From: Roseomonas sp.
GTDB taxonomy: Bacteria; Pseudomonadota; Alphaproteobacteria; Acetobacterales; Acetobacteraceae
Length of the DNA: 64,000 nucleotides
Direction: 5' to 3'
NCBI GenBank assembly: GCA_020249265.1
Contig: JADCGA010000011.1
Span: 228,401 to 292,400 of the forward strand
In this document: one piece after another, positions 46,241 through 55,200 of the stretch
Numbering within the stretch: the stretch's first letter is position 1
How the letters are laid out: each line of letters begins with the position of its first letter
Position numbers and translations under genes: made by a program
Notes under the pieces: model-generated
Databases searched by the model: none
The model's input: only the letters and a program-made list of their open reading frames with translations
What the model was told of the DNA's origin: nothing

Positions 46241-46909
46241 TCAACCACAGCCTGCACCAGCGCCAACCGGCGCCGCAAGACGGTGAATGGTGACCTCTCG
46301 GCTGTCGCGATCTTCCAATTCGCGGGTCGTCGGCACGCTATAGCGCGCAATCGGCGCCAGCCCCGCCTTCGGCAAATAGGCGCGGCCCGGATCGGCGATC
46401 AGCACCTCTGCCCCCGCCGCGACAAGGGCACGCAACCAGGGCAGAATATGCGCGGTCATGGGCGCCTCGTAACAGACATCACCGGCGAAAATCACATCCC
46501 AGCGGCAGGGCGCGCCCACCACATCACCGGGCGGGGTGGCTACCGAAACGCCATTCAGCGCGGCGTTCAAGCGCACGGCGGCCAGTGCGAGGGGGTCAAT
46601 TTCGGCAGCTTCGACCATCACCGCGCCGGCTTGCGCGGCGGCAATGGCGGCAATGCCACAGCCGGCGGCGAAATCCAGCACGCGCTTGCCGGCCACCAGT
46701 TTGGGATCATCCAGCACCGCCCGCGCCAAGGCCTGCCCTCCCGGCCAGGCGAAGGCCCAGAAGGGCGGTTCGATGTTCTGTTCGGCCAACCAGGCTTCGG
46801 TCGCTTGCCAGATCGGCGTGATTTCACTCGCCAAATGCAGCGCGACCTCCGGCACCAAGGGCGCGCGTGCAATCACCGTTTGGGAGGCGACGAATTCCTC
46901 CGGCGTCAC
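46241..46909 (-). CDS. Class I SAM-dependent methyltransferase (ETFB-lysine/Nnt1-like)
   Basis: 222 aa from GTG 46909, which overlaps the ubiA stop by 4 bp. The SAM motif I is VLDFAAGCGIAAIAAAQAGA, followed by an acidic residue in EIDPLALAAVRLNAALNG; then DVIFAGDVCYEAPM as the post-motif. The PPFWAFAWPGGQALARAVLD start is shared with the lysine methyltransferases of ETF-beta and nicotinamide N-methylase-like proteins. Substrate unknown. It is coupled to ubiA but I see no reason to assign it to ubiquinone synthesis. Confidence 0.83.
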   Translation of the reverse strand: MTPEEFVASQTVIARAPLVPEVALHLASEITPIWQATEAWLAEQNIEPPFWAFAWPGGQALARAVLDDPKLVAGKRVLDFAAGCGIAAIAAAQAGAVMVEAAEIDPLALAAVRLNAALNGVSVATPPGDVVGAPCRWDVIFAGDVCYEAPMTAHILPWLRALVAAGAEVLIADPGRAYLPKAGLAPIARYSVPTTRELEDRDSREVTIHRLAAPVGAGAGCG

Positions 46910-47805
46910 AGCCGGCCCAGCAGAAAGGCCGCGGCAATGGCAAGCCCGACATCTCGATTGGCCTTGAACAGGCGAAGGCACAGCGCGGGGTCGCTGATAT
47001 CAAGCTGGATCACCTGCCGCGCCAACATCGCGCCCGGAAGCGCGAGCCCGAGCAAATACCAAGGCGCCAGCCCGGCCAGCCACCCGGCCAGCGCCAGCAA
47101 GCCCATCGTCAGCCCATAGCAAAGCACCAGGAAGGGCCGGGTTTTCTCTCCAAGCCGCAATGCGGAGGAACGAATGCCCACCAGCGCATCATCTTCCCGG
47201 TCCTGATGCGCGTAGATCGTGTCATAGCCCAAAATCCAGAAAAACCCTGCGGCCCACAGCGCCAAGGCCGCGCCATCCAGCCCGCCGGTCACCGCCACAT
47301 AGCCCATGGGCGCGGCCCAAGAAAAAATCACCCCAAGGACCGCTTGCGGCCAATCCGTGACACGCTTCGCCAAAGGGTAAAGCACCACCGGTACCAGCGA
47401 TGCCACGCCAAGCACCTGCGCTGCGCCGTTCAATTGCAACAGGATCAGCAAAGCCGCCGCCAGCACGAGCGATAGAAACACCAGCGCATGGCGCGCCCGC
47501 AAGGCGCCGGACGCAAGCGGCCGCCCCGCCGTGCGTTCCACCTGACGGTCCAAATCACGGTCCCACAGGTCATTCAAAACGCAGCCCGCGCCGCGCATCA
47601 GCACCGCGCCCAGGCCGAATAGCGCGGTCAGCCATAGCCCCTGCTGCCAATCCGGCGCCACCATGGCAAAGGCCCAAAGCCCCGGCAGGAAAAGCAACCA
47701 GGACCCGATGGGCCGATCCAGGCGCATCAGCAGCGCATAGGGGCGCCAAGCCTGCGGCAGGCGCGCCACCCAGCCGCCACTACGGATATCGGTATGGCCA
47801 CTCAT
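46906..47805 (-). CDS. ubiA: 4-Hydroxybenzoate polyprenyltransferase
   Basis: 299 aa from ATG 47805. It attaches the polyprenyl chain to 4-hydroxybenzoate in ubiquinone synthesis, in the inner membrane. The first Asp motif is NDLWDRDLDRQVERTAGRP (Mg-diphosphate site), the second is DREDDALVGIRSSALRLGE, and seven to nine helices such as LLFLPGLWAFAMVAPD and LWAAGFFWILGYDTIYAH are visible. Start of the minus-strand trio ubiA-methyltransferase-sulfurtransferase; divergent from rsmE with a 28-bp gap. Confidence 0.95.
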   Translation of the reverse strand: MSGHTDIRSGGWVARLPQAWRPYALLMRLDRPIGSWLLFLPGLWAFAMVAPDWQQGLWLTALFGLGAVLMRGAGCVLNDLWDRDLDRQVERTAGRPLASGALRARHALVFLSLVLAAALLILLQLNGAAQVLGVASLVPVVLYPLAKRVTDWPQAVLGVIFSWAAPMGYVAVTGGLDGAALALWAAGFFWILGYDTIYAHQDREDDALVGIRSSALRLGEKTRPFLVLCYGLTMGLLALAGWLAGLAPWYLLGLALPGAMLARQVIQLDISDPALCLRLFKANRDVGLAIAAAFLLGRL

Positions 47806-47833
47806 GCGGCTATAAGGGGCATGGAAACCCGCC

Positions 47834-48553
47834 ATGTCCACCCCGCGCCTTTATCTTGAAACCCAACTCGCCGCCGGCCTTGAGATCGAGGCTGATGCCG
47901 GACAGGCGCATCATCTGGGCGCCGTGCTGCGCCGGGGACCCGGTGATGCCGTTGCAGTCTTCAATGCCCAGCATGGCGAATGGGCTGGGCGGATCACCGC
48001 ACTTCGCAAGGATCGCTGCCGCATCGCGCTGGAAGCCCAAAGCCGCGCGCCCCAGCCGGACCCTGATCTCCGCCTGATGGTGGCCGCGCTGAAGCGCGAT
48101 GCCATGGAATGGTTGGTGGAAAAAGCGACCGAACTTGGTGTCGCTGCCATTCACCCCGTCCTCACCCGCCGGTCTGTCGCGGATCGGGTGAACCAGGCGC
48201 GGCTTGCCGCCATTGCGCGCGGCGCCACCGAGCAATGCGAAAGGCTCAGCCTGCCCGTGATCCACGCAGCCATGCCCCTGCATGCCGCGCTGGCCGCCTG
48301 GGATGGCGTGCCGCTGTTCATGGCCGCTGAGCGCGCCGGCGCGCCCGCCCTGCCGCAAGCGCTATCTGGGCAGCGCCTGCCGCTTGGCCTATTAATCGGC
48401 CCGGAAGGTGGCTTTGACCGCGCCGAACTTGACGCCGCCGCTCTGTATCCCTTTGTTACACCCATCGGCCTTGGCCCCCGCATCCTGCGGGCGGAAACGG
48501 CGGCGGTTGCGGGGCTTTCGGTCCTCGCCGCCCTGGCGGGTGACTGGTCCTGA
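47834..48553 (+). CDS. rsmE: 16S rRNA (uracil-1498-N3)-methyltransferase RsmE
   Basis: 239 aa SPOUT-class methyltransferase that modifies U1498 of 16S rRNA. N-terminal PUA-like part (PRLYLETQLAAGLEI, HHLGAVLRRGPGDAVAVF), VEKATELGVAAIHPVLTRRS, and the C-terminal knot with LLIGPEGGFDRAELDAA and LGPRILRAETAAVAGL, the SAM-binding site. Length is normal. Divergent from ubiA and followed 42 bp later by gshA. Confidence 0.95.
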   Translation: MSTPRLYLETQLAAGLEIEADAGQAHHLGAVLRRGPGDAVAVFNAQHGEWAGRITALRKDRCRIALEAQSRAPQPDPDLRLMVAALKRDAMEWLVEKATELGVAAIHPVLTRRSVADRVNQARLAAIARGATEQCERLSLPVIHAAMPLHAALAAWDGVPLFMAAERAGAPALPQALSGQRLPLGLLIGPEGGFDRAELDAAALYPFVTPIGLGPRILRAETAAVAGLSVLAALAGDWS

Positions 48554-48595
48554 TTATGTTTTGCGTCGTCCCGGCGGCGCCCCTGGAAGGTTTTG

Positions 48596-49939
48596 ATGTC
48601 CAATCCCGGCGAGTCCGATCCCACGCCCATCACCTCCACCCGCCAAATGGCGGAATGGTTCGCTGCCGGCTGCAAGCCGAAATCCGCCTGGCGCATCGGC
48701 ACCGAGCATGAAAAATTCGGCTTCCGGCTGAACGATTTCTCCCCACCGCCCTACGAACCCCAGGGCATCCGCGCCATGCTGGAAGGGCTGATGGCGAAGG
48801 GTTGGGAGCCGATACTCGATCGCGGCAACCCGATTGGCCTGAAGCGCGGCGCCGCTTCCGTCAGCCTGGAACCTGGCGGGCAGTTTGAATTATCCGGCGC
48901 GCCGCTGGCCACGCTGCATGAAGTGGCCGCCGAGCTTTTCGAACATTTGGACGATGTGCGCGAAGTGGCCGCGCCTTTGGGCCTTGGCTTTGCGCCGATT
49001 GGCTTTCATCCTTTGGCGAAGCGCGAAGATATGCCCTGGATGCCGAAGGGCCGCTATGCGATCATGCGCCAATACATGCCGCGCGTCGGCGCCATGGGCC
49101 TTGATATGATGCTGCGGACCTGCACGGTGCAGGTGAACCTCGATTTCGGCGATGAAGCGGATATGGTGGAAAAGCTGCGCGTCTCGCTCGCGCTGCAACC
49201 GTTGGCGACCGCGCTATTTGGCAATTCACCGATTTCTGAGGGCAAAAAGAACGGCTATCGGAGCCTCCGCGCCCGAGTCTGGACAGATACGGACCCTGAC
49301 CGCACCGGCATCCCCGCCGTGGTGTTTGAAGATGGCTTCGGCTTTGAACGCTTCGCCGATTGGGTACTGGATGTGCCCATGTATTTCATCATGCGCGATG
49401 GCCAATGGCTGGATGCAGCGGGGCAGAGCTTCCGCGCCTTCCTGAATGGCAAGGCGGAAAAACTCGCGGCTCAATCCGCCACCATGGGCGATTGGGCGGA
49501 TCATGTGACAACGGTTTTCACCGATGTGCGGCTAAAGCGCTTTCTGGAAATGCGCGGCGCGGATGCGGGGGCGCCTTCCATGCTGAATGCGCTACCGGCC
49601 TTTTGGGTGGGCTTGATCTATGATGACGCCGCACAAAAGGCCGCGCGCGCGCTGACGAAGGGTTGGAGTGTCGCGGAAATCCGCGCGCTTCGTGAAGCCG
49701 TGCCACGTGAGGGTCTTACGGCCACCATCCAGGGCCGGTCGCTCCGCGATGTAGGCCGCGATGTGTTGGAGATTGCGCGTGATGGCTTGAATGCACGCGG
49801 GCTGGATGAAGCGCTGTTTCTTGACCCGCTTGATGCAATTTTAGCCACAGGTGAAACCCAGGCGGATCGTTGGCTTCAACGATTTGATAAGATTTGGCAT
49901 GGCGATGCGCGCATGATGCTGCGGGAAGCGGCGATATAG
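48596..49939 (+). CDS. gshA: Glutamate-cysteine ligase (plant/alphaproteobacterial type)
   Basis: 447 aa from ATG 48596 (GGAAGG about 7 nt upstream). First step of glutathione synthesis. Features of the GCS2/plant-type family: KSAWRIGTEHEKFGF, KRGAASVSLEPGGQFELSGA, PWMPKGRYAIMRQYMPR, MMLRTCTVQVNLDFGDEADM and VFEDGFGFERFADWVLDVPM. It fits the unusual GshA of alphaproteobacteria rather than the enterobacterial GshA. Glutathione synthetase gshB is not in the window. Confidence 0.94.
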   Translation: MSNPGESDPTPITSTRQMAEWFAAGCKPKSAWRIGTEHEKFGFRLNDFSPPPYEPQGIRAMLEGLMAKGWEPILDRGNPIGLKRGAASVSLEPGGQFELSGAPLATLHEVAAELFEHLDDVREVAAPLGLGFAPIGFHPLAKREDMPWMPKGRYAIMRQYMPRVGAMGLDMMLRTCTVQVNLDFGDEADMVEKLRVSLALQPLATALFGNSPISEGKKNGYRSLRARVWTDTDPDRTGIPAVVFEDGFGFERFADWVLDVPMYFIMRDGQWLDAAGQSFRAFLNGKAEKLAAQSATMGDWADHVTTVFTDVRLKRFLEMRGADAGAPSMLNALPAFWVGLIYDDAAQKAARALTKGWSVAEIRALREAVPREGLTATIQGRSLRDVGRDVLEIARDGLNARGLDEALFLDPLDAILATGETQADRWLQRFDKIWHGDARMMLREAAI

Positions 49940-50017
49940 CGACAAACGGCGCCTCATTCACGGTATCGGCGTCCCGCCTTTCCTAGTGGGTAGGCATGCC
50001 AGCCTCGATCACGCGCC

Positions 50018-51067
50018 TCACGTAAATCCACCCAGCACCAGCAATTTCCGCATCACACTCGGAAGGGCATGCGCCGCTTCCGCCGGCGCCAGCCATTCGC
50101 CCTCAGGCCGCTTGGCCCGCGCTGACAACCGCGCGCGGTAAAGCCCCATTGTCAGCGCGAAATGGGTGAAGACATGCCGCGCCTCACCGGCCACGGGCTG
50201 CCAGGCAAGCGCGATGGGTGCCTCAGCCAGCGCCTCGGCTGCGGTCCAGGTAGTCTCCCGCCAAGAAGTGCCGGGGATTTCCAGCATGCCGCCCAAAAGC
50301 CCACGAGGCGGGCGGCGCCTTAGCCAAACCTGGCCTTCCGCATCCGTCAGCAGAAAATGCACGCCATGGCGTGTGGGACGCTCGGGCTTTGGCGCCTTGC
50401 GCGGTAAGGTCTCGGCCAATCCGAGCTTTTGCGCCTTGCAGGCTTTCTGCCAGGGGCAAAGCGCACAGGCGGGCTTGCGCGGCGTGCAAATCCCCGCCCC
50501 CAGATCAAACAAAGCCTGGGTGAAATCGCCCGGCCGGGCATGGGCGGCCTGATCGGTCAGAAAACCCTGCGCCAGGGCATCAAGTCTCGGCTTGGCGCCG
50601 GGCAGCGCTTCCTCCACCGCGAAAATCCGCGCCGTGACGCGTTCCACATTGCCATCCAGCGGCACCACGGGCGCATTGAAGGCAATGGCGGCAATGGCAG
50701 CGGCGGTATAGGGGCCAATGCCGGGCAGGGCGGCCAAGCCCTCTCGCGTTTCTGGAAAGCCGCCCAAAGTCAGGATTTGCCGAGCCGCCGCATGCAGGTT
50801 GCGCGCCCGCGCATAATAGCCAAGCCCGGCCCATTCCGCCGCCACATCCTCCCACGGCGCCTCCGCCAAGGCGGGCAGATCGGGGAAGCGCGCCAGAAAA
50901 CGCGCGAATCGCGGCCCCACTGTTGCCACGGTTGTCTGTTGCAGCATGATTTCCGAAAGCCAGACGTGATAGGGTTCTGCCCGCTCCCCAGGCGGGGCGC
51001 GCCATGGCAGGATGCGGCGGTGCCTGTCATACCAGTGCAGCAGATCGGTGGCGGAAGGGGGTTTCAC
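50018..51067 (-). CDS. mutY: A/G-specific adenine glycosylase MutY
   Basis: 349 aa from GTG 51067. It removes adenine mispaired with 8-oxoguanine. The helix-hairpin-helix is LPGIGPYTAAAIAAIAFNAP with the catalytic Asp in VVPLDGNVERV; the catalytic Glu is in WLSEIMLQQTTVATV. The [4Fe-4S] loop is C-x6-C-x2-C-x5-C (CTPRKPACALCPWQKAC), and the NUDIX-like C-terminal domain follows. The start lies only 3 nt from the ATG of the divergent DUF721 gene, so its ribosome site and promoter must lie inside that gene; the sequence upstream of GTG has no clear Shine-Dalgarno. This makes the start less sure. Confidence 0.93.
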   Translation of the reverse strand: MKPPSATDLLHWYDRHRRILPWRAPPGERAEPYHVWLSEIMLQQTTVATVGPRFARFLARFPDLPALAEAPWEDVAAEWAGLGYYARARNLHAAARQILTLGGFPETREGLAALPGIGPYTAAAIAAIAFNAPVVPLDGNVERVTARIFAVEEALPGAKPRLDALAQGFLTDQAAHARPGDFTQALFDLGAGICTPRKPACALCPWQKACKAQKLGLAETLPRKAPKPERPTRHGVHFLLTDAEGQVWLRRRPPRGLLGGMLEIPGTSWRETTWTAAEALAEAPIALAWQPVAGEARHVFTHFALTMGLYRARLSARAKRPEGEWLAPAEAAHALPSVMRKLLVLGGFT

Positions 51068-51070
51068 GGC

Positions 51071-51541
51071 ATGTCCCGGAATGAGGAAGAAAGGCGGTTC
51101 TTTGGGGGGCCTAGACCCCTCGGCGCCCTGATTCCAGCCCTGACGCGCCCCGCCTTCAAACGCAAGAGCCCTGCGGCGGCGCAGATCATGGCGGATTGGC
51201 CCGCTTTGGTCGGCCCGGCGCTTGCCGCCGTGACCCAACCGCTGCGGCTGACCGCTGGCAGCCTGACCATCGCCTGTTCCGGCCCGATTGCCCTGGAACT
51301 CAGCCATTTGGCGCCGGAATTTATGGCCCGGATCAATGGCGGGCTTGGCCGGGTGGCGGTGGAAAGGCTGCGCTTCGTGCAGACCAATCAGCCGGCCCGG
51401 GCCGGGGCCAAACCCGCCCTGCCGCCCCGCCCCGTGGCGCTGCCAAAGCGCGTTACCAGCGCCTTGGAAGGGTTACCCACAGGGGATTTGCGCGAGGCGC
51501 TGGAAAGATTGGCGCGCGGCGTCTATCGAAAACAAGGCTAA
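51071..51541 (+). CDS. DUF721 / DciA-like protein
   Basis: 156 aa from ATG 51071 (GGAAGGGGG upstream, which lies inside mutY). The DUF721 domain is seen in LIPALTRPAFKRKSPAAAQIM, DWPALVGPALAAVTQPLRLT and LELSHLAPEFMARINGGLG, then a linker to DLREALERLARGVYRKQG. DUF721 proteins resemble DciA, which helps load the replicative helicase. The adjacent mutY, dsbA-like and smc genes form a layout that I recognise from alphaproteobacteria, although adjacency alone proves no functional link. Confidence 0.87.
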   Translation: MSRNEEERRFFGGPRPLGALIPALTRPAFKRKSPAAAQIMADWPALVGPALAAVTQPLRLTAGSLTIACSGPIALELSHLAPEFMARINGGLGRVAVERLRFVQTNQPARAGAKPALPPRPVALPKRVTSALEGLPTGDLREALERLARGVYRKQG

Positions 51542-51625
51542 GGGGGCCGAGTCGCCCCCCAAGGCCAAATCGGCCCGCGCGCTTTCCCCCCGAAAAGGCG
51601 CGCCGGTTCCGGAGGAGAGAAATTG

Positions 51626-52234
51626 ATGCTCGACCGTCGTACACTATTCCTGTTGCCCCCCGCCCTGCTTCTGGCTGCGCCCGCATTGCATGCGCAATCC
51701 GATGACCCAAGGCTTGCTGAACGCAGCCTTGGCCGCGCCGATGCGCCCGTGACGGCGATTGAGTATTTCTCCCTCACCTGCAGCCATTGCGGTGCCTTTC
51801 ATCGGGATACCTGGCCGCGCGTGAAGCGCGAATTGGTGGAAACCGGGCGCGTGCGCATGGTGTTCCGGGATTTCCCGCTGGATCAGATATCGTTGCGTGC
51901 TCATGCTGTCGCGCGCAGCTTTCCGCCGGAACGCTATGAACCTTTCATCTCCGCGCTATTCGCCACGCAGGATCGCTGGGCCTTTGCGCGCGGCGTGGAT
52001 CACAAGGCGGAAATCGGCAAAATCGCCGCCATGGCCGGCATGAGCACCGATACCTTCAACGCCGCCTGGGCAGATGATGATTTGGCCCGCGCCATCCTGG
52101 AAGCGCGCCAGAAGGGGGAGGCCGAGCATCAGGTCAGCGCCACCCCCACCTTCATCATCGGCACGCAAAAACTGCCCGGCGCGATTTCCTTTGAGCGCTT
52201 TGAAGCCGCAGTGCGGGAAGCGACCCCCCGGTAA
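51626..52234 (+). CDS. DsbA-family thiol oxidoreductase (exported)
   Basis: 202 aa from ATG 51626 (GGAGGAG upstream). Signal peptide MLDRRTLFLLPPALLLAAPA, then a thioredoxin fold with CSHC at residues 52-55 (EYFSLTCSHCGAF) and the cis-Pro loop SATPTFIIG. The enzyme forms or isomerises disulfides in the periplasm. A charged RDFPLDQISLRAHAVARS helix is typical of the DsbA/BdbD-like group. It overlaps smc by one base, a location shared with relatives. Confidence 0.9.
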   Translation: MLDRRTLFLLPPALLLAAPALHAQSDDPRLAERSLGRADAPVTAIEYFSLTCSHCGAFHRDTWPRVKRELVETGRVRMVFRDFPLDQISLRAHAVARSFPPERYEPFISALFATQDRWAFARGVDHKAEIGKIAAMAGMSTDTFNAAWADDDLARAILEARQKGEAEHQVSATPTFIIGTQKLPGAISFERFEAAVREATPR

Positions 52235-55200
52235 TGGAAGAAGCGATCCCCCCCGCCCCAACCGAGACGGAAGCGGAAATCAGCACGCCCGAAGCGGAAG
52301 CAGCGCGCAGCGAAGACCAGGCGCGCGCCTCACATAACGCAAAGCTTTCCCGCATCCGCATCGCCGGCTTCAAATCTTTCGCGGAAGCGACAACGGTTGA
52401 GGTTCTACCAGGGCTGACGGGCATTGTCGGCCCCAATGGCTGCGGCAAATCCAATGTTGTTGAAGCGCTGCGCTGGGCCATGGGTGAAACCTCGCCCAAG
52501 GCGATGCGCGGCGGCGAAATGGATGATGTGATTTTCGCCGGCACCGCAACCCGCGCCGGGCGCAATGTTGCGGAAGTGATGCTGTTTTTGGAAGATGCGG
52601 CGGGGCTGGCGCCAGCACCCAATAATGATATCGCCGAATTGGAAGTGACGCGCCGGATTTCGCGGGGCGAGGGCAGCAATTTCCGCGTCAATGGCAAGGA
52701 ATTGCGCGCACGCGATGTGCAGACCATGTTCGCCGATATCGGTTCCGGCGCGCGGTCCTCAGCGCTGGTCAGCCAAGGCCGGGTTGCTGCGCTGATCCAG
52801 GCCAAGCCCGATGACCGGCGCGGCGTTTTGGAAGAAGCCGCCGGCATTGCCGGGCTGCGCACGCGCCGCCATGAAGCGGAGCTCAAGCTGCGTCAGGCGG
52901 AAACCAATCTGTCGCGCGCGGAAGATTTGCTCGGCCAATTGGATGGGCAGCGCCAGGGGCTGCAACGCCAGGCGCGCCAGGCCAATCGCTATCGCAATAT
53001 CTCGGGCCTGGTGCGGCAGGCGGAAGGCGAATGGCTGGCACTTTTGGCCGCCCGCGCCGATACCGCGCTTTCCACCGCCGCAAGCGCGCTGGCAGCTGCG
53101 CGCAGCGCGACAAGCGCGGCAGAACAGGAAGCGGAAGCCGCGGCCATTGCGCTGCATGAAGCCGAACAAGGGCTTGCCACACCGCGCACCGATGAAGCCG
53201 CTGCGCGCACCGCTTTGGAACGCCGCCGCGTTGAAGCGGAAGGCATGGAAGCCGAGGAAAGCCGCGCCCGTGCCGCACTTGAAGCCGCCGAAGCGCGCTT
53301 GGCCGAACTCCGCCAGGATCTGTCGCATGCTGAGGCTCTGGCGCAGGATGCCGATGCCGCACGCGCGCGCATCACGGAGGAAGACGCGGGGCTGGTTGAA
53401 CGCGAAGCCGCCCTGCCCGCGCGGCGTGACGCAGCCGCCACCGCGCTTGCGGAGGCAAGTGAAGCGGTGCGGGATGCTGAACGCGCTGCCAATCAGGCAA
53501 CAGAAGCCGCTGCCGCAGGTGCAGCGCAATTGCAGGCCGCGGAAGGCGAATTGGCCGCGGCTGAAATACGGCTGCGGCGCGCGCGCGAAGCCCATGCGGC
53601 GCTGAGTGCGGATCGCGACGCCGCAGAGGCGCGCGCGGTGACCGACGCAGAAAAACAAGCCGCCGTGCAGCATGTTGCCGAAGCTGAAGCAGCTTTCGCT
53701 GCGGCGCGTGAGGCTTTGGAACAGGCAGAAGCAACGCGTGCCGAAGCCGTCGCCAGCCACGCCGAAGCGCGCCGTGCCGCCGAGGAAGCCAGCGCCGAAG
53801 CCACGCGCCGCGAAGCCGCTTTGCAGGCCGCCGACGACCGCCACCGGCGCATTGTCGCGCAATATGCGGCGCTGTCGGCGGAACGTGACGCTGCACTCGC
53901 GGAACGCATCCCCGAGGTCGCACGCGATGCGGCGGTGTCCTCGGCGCGGCTTGCGGAAGCGACGCTGATTGAAAGCGCGGCGCGGTTGACGGAAGCGGAG
54001 GCGGCGCGCGCGGCGGCATCAGAAGCCTTGGTGCAAGCGCGGCGCAGTGCCGCCGAAGCTGGCGCGGTGCGCGCACGCGTTGCGGCGGAAGTGGCGGCGC
54101 TGACGGAAGTATTGGAAGCGCGCGGCACGGCCTCCGCCCAACCCATTCTGGATCAGGTGCGTGTGCCACCAGGGCTTGAAGCAGCCCTTGGCGCTGCTTT
54201 GGGTGAGGCTTTGGAAAGCCCTGCCGATGCCTCTGCCGCGCGGCATTGGCGTAGCCTGCCACCGTTGATGGTGGCGCAAGCTTTGCCCGATGGCGCGGTG
54301 CCGCTTTCGCGCCTGGTGGAAGCGCCGGCCGCCTTGGCGCGTGCGCTTTCTCAGGTGGGTTTGCTGGCGCGCGGGATGGATGGCGCGGCGCTGCAAGCGG
54401 GGCTGCGGCCCGGTCAGGCTTTGGTGACGGAAGAAGGCGCGGTTTGGCGCTGGGATGGGCATACGCATCACGCCGGTGCGCCCACGCCGGGTGCCGTGCG
54501 GCTTGCCCAGCGCAATGCGCTGCGCGCTGCTGAGGCGCGTTTGGATCAGGCCGAAGTCACCGCAGCGGAAACGGAGGCCGCGCGCATCGCCGCCGAAACT
54601 GCCGAAGCGGAAGCCGCCAGCGCCGAAGCCGCTGCCCGCAATGCCCGCAGCGCCGCTGAAGTCGCAGCATCCGCCGCACGCCGCGCTGAAGGTGAATTGG
54701 CCGCGCGTGATGCGCGCGCCGAAAGCCGGATCGCCGCGCTTGAACCGCAGCTTGCCCGCCTTGCCGAAGAACGCTCGGAAGCCGATGCCGCGCGCCTGGA
54801 AGCCGAGGCGCTTTTCACCGCGCGCCCCGATGTTGCCTTGCTGCGTCAGGCCGAACAAACCGCCGCCCGCGCCGAAGCCGAAGCGCGCAATGCCGAGGCG
54901 AATGCACGGGAAGCGCGTCGGCGTGTTGAGGCGGCGCTGGCGGATTCTCGCCAGCGTCAGGCAACCTTGCTGAACCGCGCGTCAGAGGTGGAAAATCGCC
55001 TTGCCGCGCTTGCCCCGCAATTGGAACGCATCGGCGCTGAATTGGCGGAAGCAGAGGCCGCGCGTGGTGGCGCGCAGCAAGCGCGCGAAGCCGCGCCCGA
55101 TTTTGCGCAGCTGCGCGAAACGGTTGAGGCAGCGCGCACAAACCTTGCGGAACAACGCGCGCTTGAAGCTGCTCAGCGTGACGCGCAAGGCGCCCTGGCG

